64,000 nucleotides of DNA from Spirosoma telluris (GTDB lineage: Bacteria > Bacteroidota > Bacteroidia > Cytophagales > Spirosomataceae), in assembly GCA_003259005.1 (NCBI GenBank), contig QLII01000001.1, forward strand, positions 3,364,501 to 3,428,500. The letters run 5' to 3'. The notes beneath the pieces were generated by a model. It had not been told where the DNA came from. It worked only from the letters and a program-made list of their open reading frames with translations, and made no database searches. Shown here piece after piece: positions 31,855 through 41,629 of the stretch (within the stretch, counting starts at the first letter, position 1; every line of letters starts with the position of its first letter). The position numbers were made by a program, and so were the translations under genes.

Positions 31855-34800
31855 TTAAAAATTGACCGAAACACCCCCAATCAAGGTCGTGACGATGCCA
31901 AGTCCTTCGGGGTCCCACCCTTTGGGGTATCGGCTCAGGCACCATAAATCCGTACCGCTGACGTAGAGTCGGCAGCTTTTCATGAGCGCTTTACGGGCAA
32001 ATCGTTCTGGAATCGTGTAGCCCACCGTTACATTTTTAAGGCGCATGTATCCGCCATTGAACAGCCAAAAGCTGGATAAGGCCCGGTTAAGTCCCTTGTT
32101 GGTCTCCGTGTATCGGGGATAGATAGCCGCTGCGTTTTGTTCGGGCGTGTTGTAGTTGCTCCAGGTCTGTCCGTCCAGCACATTAGGGAAACGCCCCCAG
32201 TTGCCCGTATTATAATCCGTGAAGTCGAGCATTGAACTGTTCTGTTTGCCAACTCCCTGTATGGAAAGCCCGAAGTCAAGCCCCTTATAGCCCAGGCGGA
32301 TGGTACCGCCATAGGTCCACTGCGGTAACGAGCCGCCGAGGTACACCCGGTCATATTCGGGAGATATTTTACCGTCAGGTACACCACTCGGCCCGCTGAT
32401 GTCGCGGTATTTCATGTCGCCCACTTTTACGTTCGAACTCAGTTTGGGCGAATTGTTGACATCTTCCTGGGTCTGATAGATGCCATCTGACATATACCCA
32501 TACCACTCGTTAAATTGACTTCCCTGTCGTTTGATCTGATCACCCAGAAACTCGGTTCCTCCCAAATCGCCCATTACCGATTTAAATTGAGAGAGGTTGC
32601 CTGATACAGAATATTTTACGTTTCCAATCCGGTCGCTCCAGGAAAGATCAAGGTCGATGCCTTTCGTATTCATTTTACCCGTATTCTGATTCGGATTCTC
32701 AAATCCTACGAAAATGGGAATCTGTAAGGCTAGCAGCATATCCGATGTTTCTTTTTGATACACATCGCCCACCAGTCGAAGCCGGTCATTGAAGAAATTG
32801 GCATCCAGGCCGATATTCGTCGAAGTGGTCGTTTCCCAGGAGATGTTCTCAATCGCATATTGAACCTGAGCGGCCGTTTGCTGCGATGTGGCTGCCCCTG
32901 CCTGGTAGAAGAGCGCGTTGCCAAAACTAATGATGCCCAGGTAGGGGTAATTGCCGATCCGTTCGTTACCCAGTTTTCCCCACGAACCTCGTAGTTTCAG
33001 AAAGGATAATACGTTCTGGCCTTTCAGGAACGACTCTTCGCTCATAACCCAGCCCAGGGAAAACGAAGGGAATACACCCCAGCGATACTTGCTGTTGAAA
33101 CGGGAAGAGCCATCACGCCGGACATTGGCCTGGATCAGGTATTTATCTTTGTAGGCGTAGGTGAATCGGCCAAAATAAGACCGGTATGCGGTTTCATAGG
33201 CAGAACCCGAATTGTCGCGGAAGGTAATAGGCCCCTGATCAAGATACGGATAGCCATCAAACAGATACTGGTCCCGTGAAGCAGACAGGCTTTCGTATTT
33301 GCTGTAATAGTTTTCAAAACCAGCCAGTGCCGTAACGTCGTGACCGCCAATCGTACGGGCATAATTGGCCAGTAATTGAGTGGTTAATGCCAGATTCGTG
33401 TTCCGTGACTCTACCAGCCGTGTGGTGGCGTTGGCCCCATTTTCTGAAAGCGTTACCACAAACTGGGTAGGGTCGGTAGCCGAATAGGCATCTATCCGTT
33501 TGTTGAAAAACTTCTGGTTGTTGAAATCGAAGATGGGGCGAGAATCCCCGTAATCTTCAACCCATCGATTGGCTTGACGTCGATACCAATCCGACCGCTG
33601 ATCTGGTTATACAGGTTGGTATTTGTGCCGCCGTATTTAAGCCGGGCCCAAACGTTTGCGCCTGCTTTTCCATCCGCAACGCGGCCGTCGGACCAAATGG
33701 CCGGGTATACCGGAGAAGCAATACGTATTTCACCAAGCGGATCACCGTGTGTTGGATCAGTTGTCGAGGTACGTTTGAAGTTGAAATCAAATGTGGCGCT
33801 CAGGTATTTGTTCAGCGTAAAATCGTTGTTCAAGCGGGCAAAAATCCGCCGATAGTCTTTGTTATCGTAAAAGCCCCCCACTTTTTCATAACGAATCGAC
33901 GCATTCGACTTGATCAACTTCGAACCGGCCATCATACTCAGGCTATGGGTTTGGCGGGGAGCGCTCTTTCGTAACGCCAGGCCTACCCAATCCGTATCAG
34001 GATATTTGTCGGGATCAGCCGCATTTTTTTCTGCGTAGCCATCTATTAAATCCTTGGTATAGGTCGGATATTGGTTAGTTCCGTTCCCGGCGTCATTCCA
34101 ACGCAATTCATTGACTAATTGCATATACCGCACAACACCCATCTTCTGAGGTAATCGGGTGGGTGTATCTATGCCATTTTCATAGGAATACTGAACGGAA
34201 AATTGATCCCCCTTGGCTCTTTTGGTTGTGATTAATATGACTCCGGAGGCAGCCCGTGACCCATAAATGGATGAAGCTGCGGCATCTTTCAATACGGTAA
34301 TATTCTCGATATCTGCCGAATTGACCTGATTTACGTCCGCGACTGGTATACCATCGACCATTACCAGGGGATCTGAGTTACCAATAGTAGTTACGCCACG
34401 TATGCGGATGGTGGCCCCACCCATGGCCCCATTGGATCCACTCCGGGTAACGACTACACCCGACATGGCTCCCTGCAACGACTGGGCCACTTGCGTTTCC
34501 CGACGCTCTTTAAACAGCTCGGCTCCAACCGATGAAACGGCCCCCGTCAGATCTCGTTTCTTTTGCGTGCCATACCCAACGACAACAACTTCGTTGAGCG
34601 ACCGATTATCAGGCTGTAGCGTGATGGTCAGTGTTTCCTGGGTGTTTACGGTAACCTCCTGCATCTGGTAGCCAATGTAGGAGACAAGCAGAACGCTGGG
34701 GCGCTCAGGTACATTCAGTGTAAACGAGCCGTCGGCCAGCGTTGTAGTTCCCTGTTTTGTGTCCTTAATAAGGACATTAGCTCCTGGAATTCCTTCGTTG

Positions 34801-34937
34801 GTTTCGGCACCTACTACCTTGCCACGAATCAAGATATCCCGGTTGGACTGTGCCTGCACAAACTGATTGTGCAGTAAGAGAAGTATGCCTGCCCATATGC
34901 CTGCATACAAGTTTAGTTTACGAGTAAATGTGCGCAT
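31855..34937 (-). CDS. SusC/RagA family TonB-dependent transporter of PUL2, one frame break
   Basis: 1027 residues after restoring one C at 33535-33538 (GILAPIFDFNNQKFFNKRID), almost the same length as susC1. Signal peptide ending LLLHNQFVQAQ; carboxypeptidase-like domain (RGKVVGAETNEGIPGANVLI, LVSYIGYQMQEV); plug start LNEVVVVGYGTQKKRDLTGA; VARSLQG-type AQSLQGAMSGVVVTRSGSNG; and MVDGIPV. The barrel closes with GGVSVNF, aromatic at the end. It imports oligosaccharides across the outer membrane with SusD2. The upstream region (35090-35198) repeats the box and double operator of PUL1, so the same LacI regulator probably controls it. Confidence 0.92.
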
Positions 34938-35089
34938 TCGATTGCGTATTTTGTGTGTGTTTATTGGAATAGTTCAACTGTTGCTCCAGGGAGAGCTTAC
35001 TTTACTGACGCGTAGTGTTTCAGGATAATGATTGGAGGCTGGCTAAAAAAGTAGAGAATTAAATAGCCTCAACTCCTATACGGCAAAAT

Positions 35090-35116
35090 CAGTACAAATT
35101 TTAACCTACATAGTAC
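35090..35116 (-). promoter_or_regulatory. 27-bp box shared by the two susC upstream regions (copy 2)
   Basis: The minus strand reads GTACTAT, 10 variable bases, ATTTGTACTG. It matches the box at 26288-26314 at both ends and in length, 153 bp before the susC2 start and 22 bp from the AATTATTTTC edge of the adjoining operator (21 bp in copy 1). It is a promoter core candidate. Confidence 0.5.
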
Positions 35117-35133
35117 AATTAAAAGGCGGAAGC

Positions 35134-35198
35134 TGTGAAATTATTTTCATGGGAGCGCTCCCAACGTGTGGGAGCGCTCCCATGAAAATAATTTCACA
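35134..35198. promoter_or_regulatory. Double LacI-type operator, long perfect inverted repeat (copy 2)
   Basis: Perfect inverted repeat with 30-nt arms (35134-35163 and 35169-35198) and a 5-nt spacer. Each arm contains the fully palindromic 14-mer TGGGAGCGCTCCCA, and the AT-rich shoulder AATTATTTTCA is the same as in the PUL1 copy. Centre-to-centre distance is again 19 bp. It lies 197 bp upstream of susC2. A hairpin would also fit the sequence, but two stacked 14-bp operators at fixed spacing, shared with a locus that holds a LacI gene, favour a repressor site. Confidence 0.85.
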
Positions 35199-35446
35199 AC
35201 CAGCTTTTGAAAACAGTGCGTTATTCGTATAGTATAAAATTGGATATACATCTGATTTTACTACGAAAAAATAGACTGGCAACGGGAAGGCATTCTGATC
35301 GTCTGCATGTTATTAGTGAGAAAAGCCTTCCGTGAAAGGCAGTGCATCTCGCGCGCAAATCATTGATAACCAACAAAAAAGGAAGGGAATTTATTTCAGA
35401 CAGACGTTCTCCTGGTATCTGACAATGGGCATCGGACCTCTAGCTA

Positions 35447-35728
35447 CTAGTGTTTTCTAATTTAGATTCTCGGGGCGGCATCGGCCCGCAACGGCGGACC
35501 GTGTCCGACGCCCGCGCGGTAGTTTCTTTTGATTCTATAGGCTCTGATAATCAGCATTATAGAATCAAAAGAAACTAGTGCTTTGGCAAAATAGATTCTT
35601 TTGTTTCTATAAATTCTTCTGATTCTATTGTATTGACAATCAGATACGATAGAATCCAGAGAATCTATAGAAACTAAATTGGACGAGCACTAGTAGAATC
35701 AAAAGAAACTATTTTGGTCAGGCACTAG
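35447..35728 (+). repeat. Interspersed CTAG repeat, tandem array of three units
   Basis: Three units share their CTAG junctions: 35447-35578, 35575-35693 and 35690-35728. The middle unit has the full conserved ends (CTAGTGCTTTGGCAAA at left, AAATTGGACGAGCACTAG at right). The first has a variant left end and a GC-rich inner module (CTCGGGGCGGCATCGG, then CCCGCGCGGTAG). The last is a short inverted variant. Internally, TTCTTTTGATTCTATA and its reverse complement make stems. The flanks 35199-35446 and 35729-36099 hold no gene that I can support. Confidence 0.75.
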
Positions 35729-36099
35729 TAACAATAAGCTACCGAAGCCAGAGACATGAAGCATAATGTAACCTTAAAGCACGCGCTGATGTGCCAGGCA
35801 TTTTCTGACTTCTGGCGCTCAAGATTAAGTTACCAACACAATAAGTAGACTGATGGAATCGCCCTCAATGGCATTGACAGGCTGGCCCGCCGATGATAGC
35901 CCAGCTTACCAAATAGCATGGCAAGCGAATTGATTCCTACAGATTACTGAAACAAGGAGACTCGAACGATAACCTATATACGTTTCAAGGTTTCTAAAAA
36001 ATTACGTCCCACTTTGCAAATTGCACCGCAGGCCTGTCAGGGTTATTTCAACGTACGGCTTTAGACAAAATGCCTGACTTTCGCCAGACAAAAGCACAT
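35729..36099. other. Non-coding stretch between the repeat array and the GH29 gene
   Basis: About 370 bp with short broken frames on both strands and no start, motif or hairpin I can defend. It is the 3' flank of the fucosidase gene. It could hold eroded mobile DNA, but nothing in it is recognisable. Confidence 0.4.
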
Positions 36100-37852
36100 T
36101 CAACCGTTGTTGGTTTGTTCAGGGCGCGGTGTCCCGAATAGCTGAAACTCGCGCACACCGGGGTAGCCAGATGAATCGTTAATGACCAGTCGGAATCGTT
36201 GCGCCCGTACGGGTCTGATATCTTTCGACCAGTTGCCCATGTTTGTATCCCGCACCAGGGTTACCCATCGCCCGGCCTTTTGGTACTGAATCGTGAAATC
36301 CTTGATTTTTGATTTATTATAGACCAGTTCGCTGACCGCTATTCGGCTAATTGATTGCGATTTTCCCAGATTAACCTCCAGCCAGCCTGTATGCTGAAAC
36401 AAGTTCATGACCGAATCGGACATATAATGAACATTGCGTCCATAATAGGCATTAAAATCGACGTCTGTCCGGCGTCCAGGTTTCCAGGCTGTATTTGGAT
36501 TATCGTCGACGACAGCCGAGGCATCATGTAAGAAGCTGCCTAGGGCGCTCGATGCTCTGGCCTGCTGGCCATAGGATAGGGCGCCACTGCTGGTAAATGG
36601 CCGGATCGGCTTTAACGACGGGGCTGATCGATCGAGCGTGAGGGCAATGACAGTAGCCACCGAATCCCGGCTTAGGGCAGACAGATTAATGTATAACCCA
36701 TCCGGTTTCTGGTTCACCGTTACGGGTTTCCCATTCAGCAACTGGGCTTTTTTTATCGATCCAGCCAGGGGTGGAAGCCGGATTTCGGCAGGCGATTCCG
36801 GAAACAGATACACGTAAACCTTGTTTTTACGGTACGTACTCACATACTGTCGGGTAGGCATGTACGGGCCACCGCGTACCTGATAAATGGCTTCAGCATG
36901 TCGGTTGATCCAGTCGCCCATCTCGTTTGTACGGCTCACGAACGATGCCGGAAAAACCCGGTGCTGTCAGGGCCGATGTTGAACAGCAAATTTCCGTTTC
37001 CTCCAATACAGCGCAACAGTGTCTGCACACATTCGGGCAGAGGTCGGGGTGTATCGCCGAATTTCCAGGCCCACTGATGGCCCATGTTGGTACAGGTTTC
37101 CCAGGGGACTTTTCCATATCCCGCTACAAAATTTTCGGGCGTGGCATAATCAGAGTACGGCCCAACCCGGGCATGGGATTCATCGGCGTAAAGGGTTCGA
37201 GTCGATTGTTGATAATAATATCAGGCTGTAAACGACGCGCCAGGTCGTACACGTTTTTGGGATGCGTTGGGCTGGGCCACCCTTCAAAATCGATCCAGAG
37301 CAGGTTGATTTTGCCATAGTTGGTCAGTAGTTCCCGAACCTGAGTCAGCATTCGTTTAACGAACACATCATTTGTTTCTGGATTCCGGCAATCTGCGTCT
37401 TTCCAGTCGCCCACCGAAAAATACCAGCCAATGGGTAATCCCTCCTGATGAGCAGCCTGTGCCAGTTCCTTACATACGTCACGGCCAAACGGAGAGTGCA
37501 TGATGTTGTAAGATACCGTTTTGGTATCCCACAGGCAAAAGCCGTCGTGATGCTTGGCGGTCAGTACGATCTGTTTGAACCCATTCCGTTTGGCCATCCG
37601 AACCCACTCAAGCGCATTGAAGCGGGTCGGATTGAACCCTCGGTACAGGGAGTCGTAGCGAGCCTTCCCATAGGCTTGCCGTGACCAGCTTATTTCCTGG
37701 CCGATACGGCTGACTGGTCCCCAGTGTACAAACAGACTCAGCGGGTTGTCACGCCATCGTTGCAGACGGCCCGCATCTGAAGAAGCTAACTGGGCCAGAG
37801 CATAGTTGGTTACTAATAAACAACAGCTAAGAAGTTTTATGTATAAACGCAT
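36100..37852 (-). CDS. GH29 alpha-L-fucosidase with C-terminal F5/8 (discoidin) domain, two frame breaks
   Basis: 584 residues after restoring one C at about 37160 (PGLGPYSDYATPENFVAGYG) and one at about 36950 (DSTGFFPASFVSRTNEMGDW). Signal peptide MRLYIKLLSCCLLVTNYALAQ. The GH29 barrel spans residues about 25-330: LSLFVHWGPVS, ARYDSLYRGFNPTRFNALEW, QIVLTAKHHDGFCLWDT, and the nucleophile strand INLLWIDFEGW (Asp is the nucleophile), then IIINNR and a retained CIGGNGNLLFNIGPDSTG. A carbohydrate-binding discoidin domain covers about 440-580 (AVVDDNPNTAWKPG, LEVNLGKSQSISRIAVSEL, FTIQYQKAGRWVTL). It removes terminal L-fucose in the periplasm. It ends the L-fucose operon, 46 bp after the permease. 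Confidence 0.92.
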
Positions 37853-37898
37853 ATTGGTCAGTGGCTTAGGATTGTTTGGTTGCGTACAGGCTGCGAAG

Positions 37899-39122
37899 CT
37901 ATGTACCCCGCAGGCCGTAATACAGGATGTAGCTATAACAGAGTACCGGCACGGTAAAAGCCAGCCGAATGCTCAACGTATCCGAAATCAGCCCCATGAT
38001 AGGCGGAATAAGCGCTCCGCCTACTATACTCATGATCAGTAGAGAAGAGCCTGTTTTGGTATATGCCCCCAACTGATGAATACTCAGTGTGAACAGGATA
38101 GGATACATGACGGAGGTGAATAAACCCACGCAGCTCAACGCATACAACGACACATAGCCCGTTGTAAGCATAGCGATGCTGACCAGCAGACCGGCACCAG
38201 CCGCGCAAAGTGTTAGCAACCGCGCCGAATTGACCCGTTGCAACAGCCAGGCTCCCGCCAGTCGTCCCAGCAGGACCAGGGCCATAAAGAGCGTGATGAA
38301 CAGGGCGGCTTTCTGTTCGGACAAGCCCGGCAACTGTTCCGATTTAGCATACCGGATCAGAAAGCTAACAATGCCTACTTCAGCACCCAGGTAACAAAAT
38401 ACGCCCAGTGCCCCCAGCACGGTATGTCGAAAGCCAAAGATATCCTTAAGCCGGACTGATGACTCTCCGGTTTCGGTTAAGGTGGGCAGGGGATAAATAA
38501 CAAGAGTAGTCCCAGTACCAAAAACAGGATCGCCAGACATAGGTAAGGCGTTTTAACCAGTTGGGCTTCGGCATTCAGAAAGGCCGTCAGTTGATCCGGC
38601 TTAAGCTGTTGTAGGCTGGCTTCCGAAATATCCTGCGTATGCAACAGAAATTGGGCGCCCACCAGCGGTCCAAGGGTAGCGCCTAACGACCCAACAGCGG
38701 AGGCCAGACTTAATCGGCTCGATGCGCGCTCGGGATCGCCCAGTACCGAAACATAGGGTGTGGCGGTCACTTCCAGAAACGTAAATCCAGCCGCCATAGT
38801 GAATAGCGCTCCCAGGAAAGGGGATAGAACCTGGTTTCAGCCGCCGGGAAAAACAAACCAGCTCCCAGAGCCGCCATCAGAAGGCCAGTTACCATACCGC
38901 CCGATAGCCGTAGCGCTGGATGAACTGGCCTACCGGCAACGCCAGTAAAAAGTAACCCCCGAAAAAAGCGGTCTGAACAAGCGACGATTGCAGATCGGTA
39001 AGCTGGCAGGCTCGTTTTAAGTGCGGAATCAACACATCATTGATGTTCCGGCTGAGATTCCAGATGAACATCAGGCTCATAACAACCAGCAGGGGTACAA
39101 TAAATCGCAACGATGTTTTCAT
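37899..39122 (-). CDS. Sugar MFS permease, FucP (L-fucose:H+ symporter) type, three frame breaks
   Basis: 408 residues after restoring single G/C bases at about 38898 (YGYRAGMVTGLLMAALGAG), 38820-38823 (FYPPFLGALFTMAAGF) and 38489-38492 (LFIPLPTLTETGESS). Twelve hydrophobic segments. Resemblance to FucP-type permeases: N-terminal FIVPLLVVMSLMFIWNLSRNINDVLIPHLK, an LNLAQ-like EVTATPYVSVLGDPERASSRLSLASAVGSLGATLGPLVG segment, and GFRHTVLGALGVFCYLGAEVG opening the C-terminal half. It is expected to carry L-fucose across the inner membrane. The ATG overlaps the stop of the mutarotase gene by 4 bp, and the GH29 gene follows. Confidence 0.88.
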
Positions 39123-39469
39123 TCCGTTATATGTTCTTGAAGCGAGAAAACCGCTTTCATTTCCGCCCAGTGTTCTCCCGGCTGAGCCTCTGGCAACCGT
39201 TGTTGAAATTGTCCTATGAATGTAGCCCATTCAGCCTGACGAAGTAGTTTACCAATGCGCTGAAAGGCTTCTGATACGGTCAGATTGTCGGGTGTTTCAA
39301 TAATCATGAACAGGTGGTTTCCGATTCGGTAAATCTGCATATCCACAATGCCACCTTCCCGGATACCCTGAGGAATCTCGGGCCACATATGTCCGGGTCG
39401 ATGCAAGTGCTCATACTGTTCAATGAGTACTGGGTCATTTTTCAGATCAAGGGCCAGACAGGTACGCAT
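39119..39469 (-). CDS. L-rhamnose/L-fucose mutarotase (RhaM/DUF718 family)
   Basis: 116 residues, intact. Start ATG at 39469 (MRTCLALDL); the frame is open to a TTG at 39484. It has the RhaM outline: an N-terminal LALDLKNDPVLIEQYEHLH with the substrate-contacting His, RPGHMWPEIPQGIREGGIVDMQIYRIGNHLFMIIET, and a C-terminal EHWAEMKAVFSLQE. The family interconverts alpha and beta anomers of L-rhamnose or related deoxyhexoses. In this operon L-fucose is the more likely substrate, because the neighbours are a FucP-type permease, a fucosidase and L-fuconate dehydratase. It is cytoplasmic and overlaps the permease by 4 bp. Confidence 0.85.
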   Translation of the reverse strand: MRTCLALDLKNDPVLIEQYEHLHRPGHMWPEIPQGIREGGIVDMQIYRIGNHLFMIIETPDNLTVSEAFQRIGKLLRQAEWATFIGQFQQRLPEAQPGEHWAEMKAVFSLQEHITE

Positions 39470-39536
39470 TTGTGGAGAAAGCAAAGGGATGAATATGTCA
39501 ATAAGCGGTTAGGATCAACGTGGCATTATAAATAGC

Positions 39537-40313
39537 TTACAGCGCACTTTTTCGGCCATATCCCAGCTCGGCACCACCGCTGACGGGCAGTATACAGCCG
39601 GTCATGAACCGGGCCGCATCCGACACCAGAAAGACGGCCGTATCGGCAATGACATCACCTTCGGGGCAATATCCTAAAGCATGGATGTCATCAAGGTACG
39701 TTTCTATCGTGGCCGGGTTGGGTTGCTGAGCGGCCCAGGTTCGTAACATAGGCGTCCAGACACCAGCCGGACAAATCGCGTTGACCCGGATCCCAAAAGG
39801 AGCGTAATCCAGCGCCATTGCTTTGGTCAGCGCGTTCATACCGCCTTTCGTGGCTACGTAGCCTGCGTGGTTAACCTGACCTATTTCACCCACCAGGCTA
39901 CTCGTGTTAAGGATACAACCTTTCGTTTGTTTCAACGCTTCCAGACTATAACGGGTTGTCCAGAAAACGCTCTTCAGATTTGTCGAAAACAGAGCATCCC
40001 ATTCATCTTCAGTCGTTGCATGCAAGGGTTTCGACGGGTTCGCAATGCCCGCATTGTTATGCACTACATCCAGCCGTCCGAAACGATCCAGGGCACCATC
40101 AATAGCTTTTTCTACATCCGGACCATGCTGCACATCGCCGACAAAACCCAGGTGATTTTCGCCCAGTTGATGGATTAACAGATCGAGCGCACTGGCATCG
40201 CGGTCCATCACAGCCACCTGGGCACCCGCCTGAATGTAAGCCAGCGCGCAGGACATGCCGATACCTGACGCGCCACCGGTTAAAAACACAACTTTGTTCT
40301 GTAAGGAGCTCAT
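39537..40313 (-). CDS. SDR dehydrogenase, probable L-fucose (or 2-keto-3-deoxy-L-fuconate) dehydrogenase
   Basis: 258 residues, intact. Classical short-chain dehydrogenase: cofactor motif TGGASGIG (residues about 13-20), DVVHNNAGIA, active-site Ser in LNTSSLVGEI and the YVATK pair (YxxxK), PAGVWTPM after the sheet, and a C-terminal FMTGCILPVSGGAELGYGRK. Bacterial L-fucose dehydrogenases show a similar tail, but 2-keto-3-deoxy-L-fuconate dehydrogenase is also an SDR in the same oxidative pathway. The two cannot be separated by eye. Either step feeds or follows L-fuconate dehydratase, whose stop is 3 bp upstream. The ATG at 40313 is preferred over a TTG at 40319. Confidence 0.82.
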   Translation of the reverse strand: MSSLQNKVVFLTGGASGIGMSCALAYIQAGAQVAVMDRDASALDLLIHQLGENHLGFVGDVQHGPDVEKAIDGALDRFGRLDVVHNNAGIANPSKPLHATTEDEWDALFSTNLKSVFWTTRYSLEALKQTKGCILNTSSLVGEIGQVNHAGYVATKGGMNALTKAMALDYAPFGIRVNAICPAGVWTPMLRTWAAQQPNPATIETYLDDIHALGYCPEGDVIADTAVFLVSDAARFMTGCILPVSGGAELGYGRKSAL

Positions 40314-40315
40314 GA

Positions 40316-41603
40316 TCAATTAGCTATTAAATCACTGCTACTACCCGGCTCCTGAGGTACCCGATAATAACCATCGACAATCCGGGCCGGTTGGGTAAAG
40401 TACTGCCGCAGATGAGGAATATGCTCCAGAAACAGATTCTCATGGTCCATCGCGATGTGGTTGAACAACACCAGATGCTGGTGAATTTGTCCCATGTCGC
40501 CTACGTGGGGTACGACTGGAATACCAAAGTGCCTGGCTAGCAGACTAATGGTCAGAAACTCCGAAATACCACCGACCCGCACAGCATCGACCTGGCAGAA
40601 AGCCATGGCACCCGTCTGCAAAAAGTTTTTGAAGATAACCTTATTCGGAATGTGCTCGCCCGTAGCCACTTTAAAGGGAGCCAGCGCATCGGCAATGGCT
40701 TTATGCCCCTGCACATCGTCGGGGTGAGTCGGCTCTTCAATCCAGAATGGGTTGATGCTGCTCAACTGCTGGCAAATGGCCAGCGCCTGCGGTACATTCC
40801 AGCGCTGGTTGGCATCGAGCATGATGGTTGCCGACTCGCCCGCCGTTTCCCGAATAAGCGAAGCTCGCCGAAGGTCTCGTTGAGGATCGTCAGACCCAAC
40901 CTTGAGCTTCATGGCCGTGAAGCCGCGTGCCATCGCTTTTTTGTATTTTCAATAATCTGGTCATCGGAGTAGTTGAACCAGCCAATCGATGTGTCGTAGC
41001 CTCGGTAGCCGGTTTGTAATACGCCCGATCGATGAGCCCGGGTTGCCTGCGCCCGCGTGAGCAGGTCAATAGCTTGCTGTCGATTTAACACCTCTTCTAA
41101 ATAGCTCAGATCGAGGGTATTGACCAGTTGCTCCGGCGACAGATCGAGTAAAAGTTTCCATAAGGGCACCTGCCGTATTTTGGCCCACAAATCGAAACAG
41201 GCGTTGACAATAGCGGCTAATGCCAATTGTACAACTCCTTTTTGTGGTCCCAGCCAGCGCAAAGAAGGTGAATCGGCCATTCGGCGATACATACTGCCGA
41301 AATCGGCCATCAACTCCTCAATGTCAAGTCCGACCAGCGGTTGAGCCAGGTAGTCAATAGCCCGGCAGACAAGATCGTTTCCCGCTCCCAGCGTAAAGGC
41401 TAATCCAACACCCTCAACGGATGTGGCTGTTTTTAGTATACAGACAGCGTAGGAATATTGGGGGTCTGATGGATGGAGTCCGTACCAACTCCTTCGCCCA
41501 GGGCAAACCGGCGATCCTGTGTTGATATAGCGGTAATATACGTACTAGTCGGTAGAGCCGTCACTTGTTTGTTAGCTTCACTGAACAGGGAGGTTGTTGT
41601 CAT
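40316..41603 (-). CDS. L-fuconate dehydratase (enolase superfamily), two frame breaks
   Basis: 429 residues after restoring one base in the G run at 41460-41464 (HQTPQYSYAVCILK) and one in the A/T run at 40937-40942 (ENTKKAMARGFTAMKLKVG). The length matches the family (about 430). Enolase-superfamily capping domain is followed by the barrel: FTAMKLKVG (KxK acid/base Lys), MLDANQRWNVPQA (metal Asp), FWIEEPTHPDDVQGH (metal Glu), KVATGEHIPNKVIFK (metal Glu), AFCQVDAVRVGG, and GIPVVPHVGDMG with the catalytic His. The WAKIRQVPLWKLLLDLSPEQ and GYRGYDTSIGWFNYSDDQI segments fit L-fuconate dehydratases closely. It converts L-fuconate to 2-keto-3-deoxy-L-fuconate in the cytoplasm and is first in the operon after the AraC gene. 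Confidence 0.88.
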
Positions 41604-41629
41604 GGATGCTAGGTAAGCAATTATGTCAT

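Noticed and set aside
35447..35728. CRISPR-like array or integron attC sites
   Set aside because: Units differ in length and content, conserved parts lie only at the ends, and no cas gene or integrase is nearby.
36893..37117. Separate small gene between two fucosidase pieces
   Set aside because: It is a shifted frame of the GH29 gene; the true frame there gives a retained GGNGNLLFNIGPDS motif.
7630..41603. Mass pseudogenisation of PULs and the fucose operon
   Set aside because: Each break is a single missing base, nearly always G/C, with no nonsense or larger damage; repaired lengths fit family lengths. Sequencing error is simpler.
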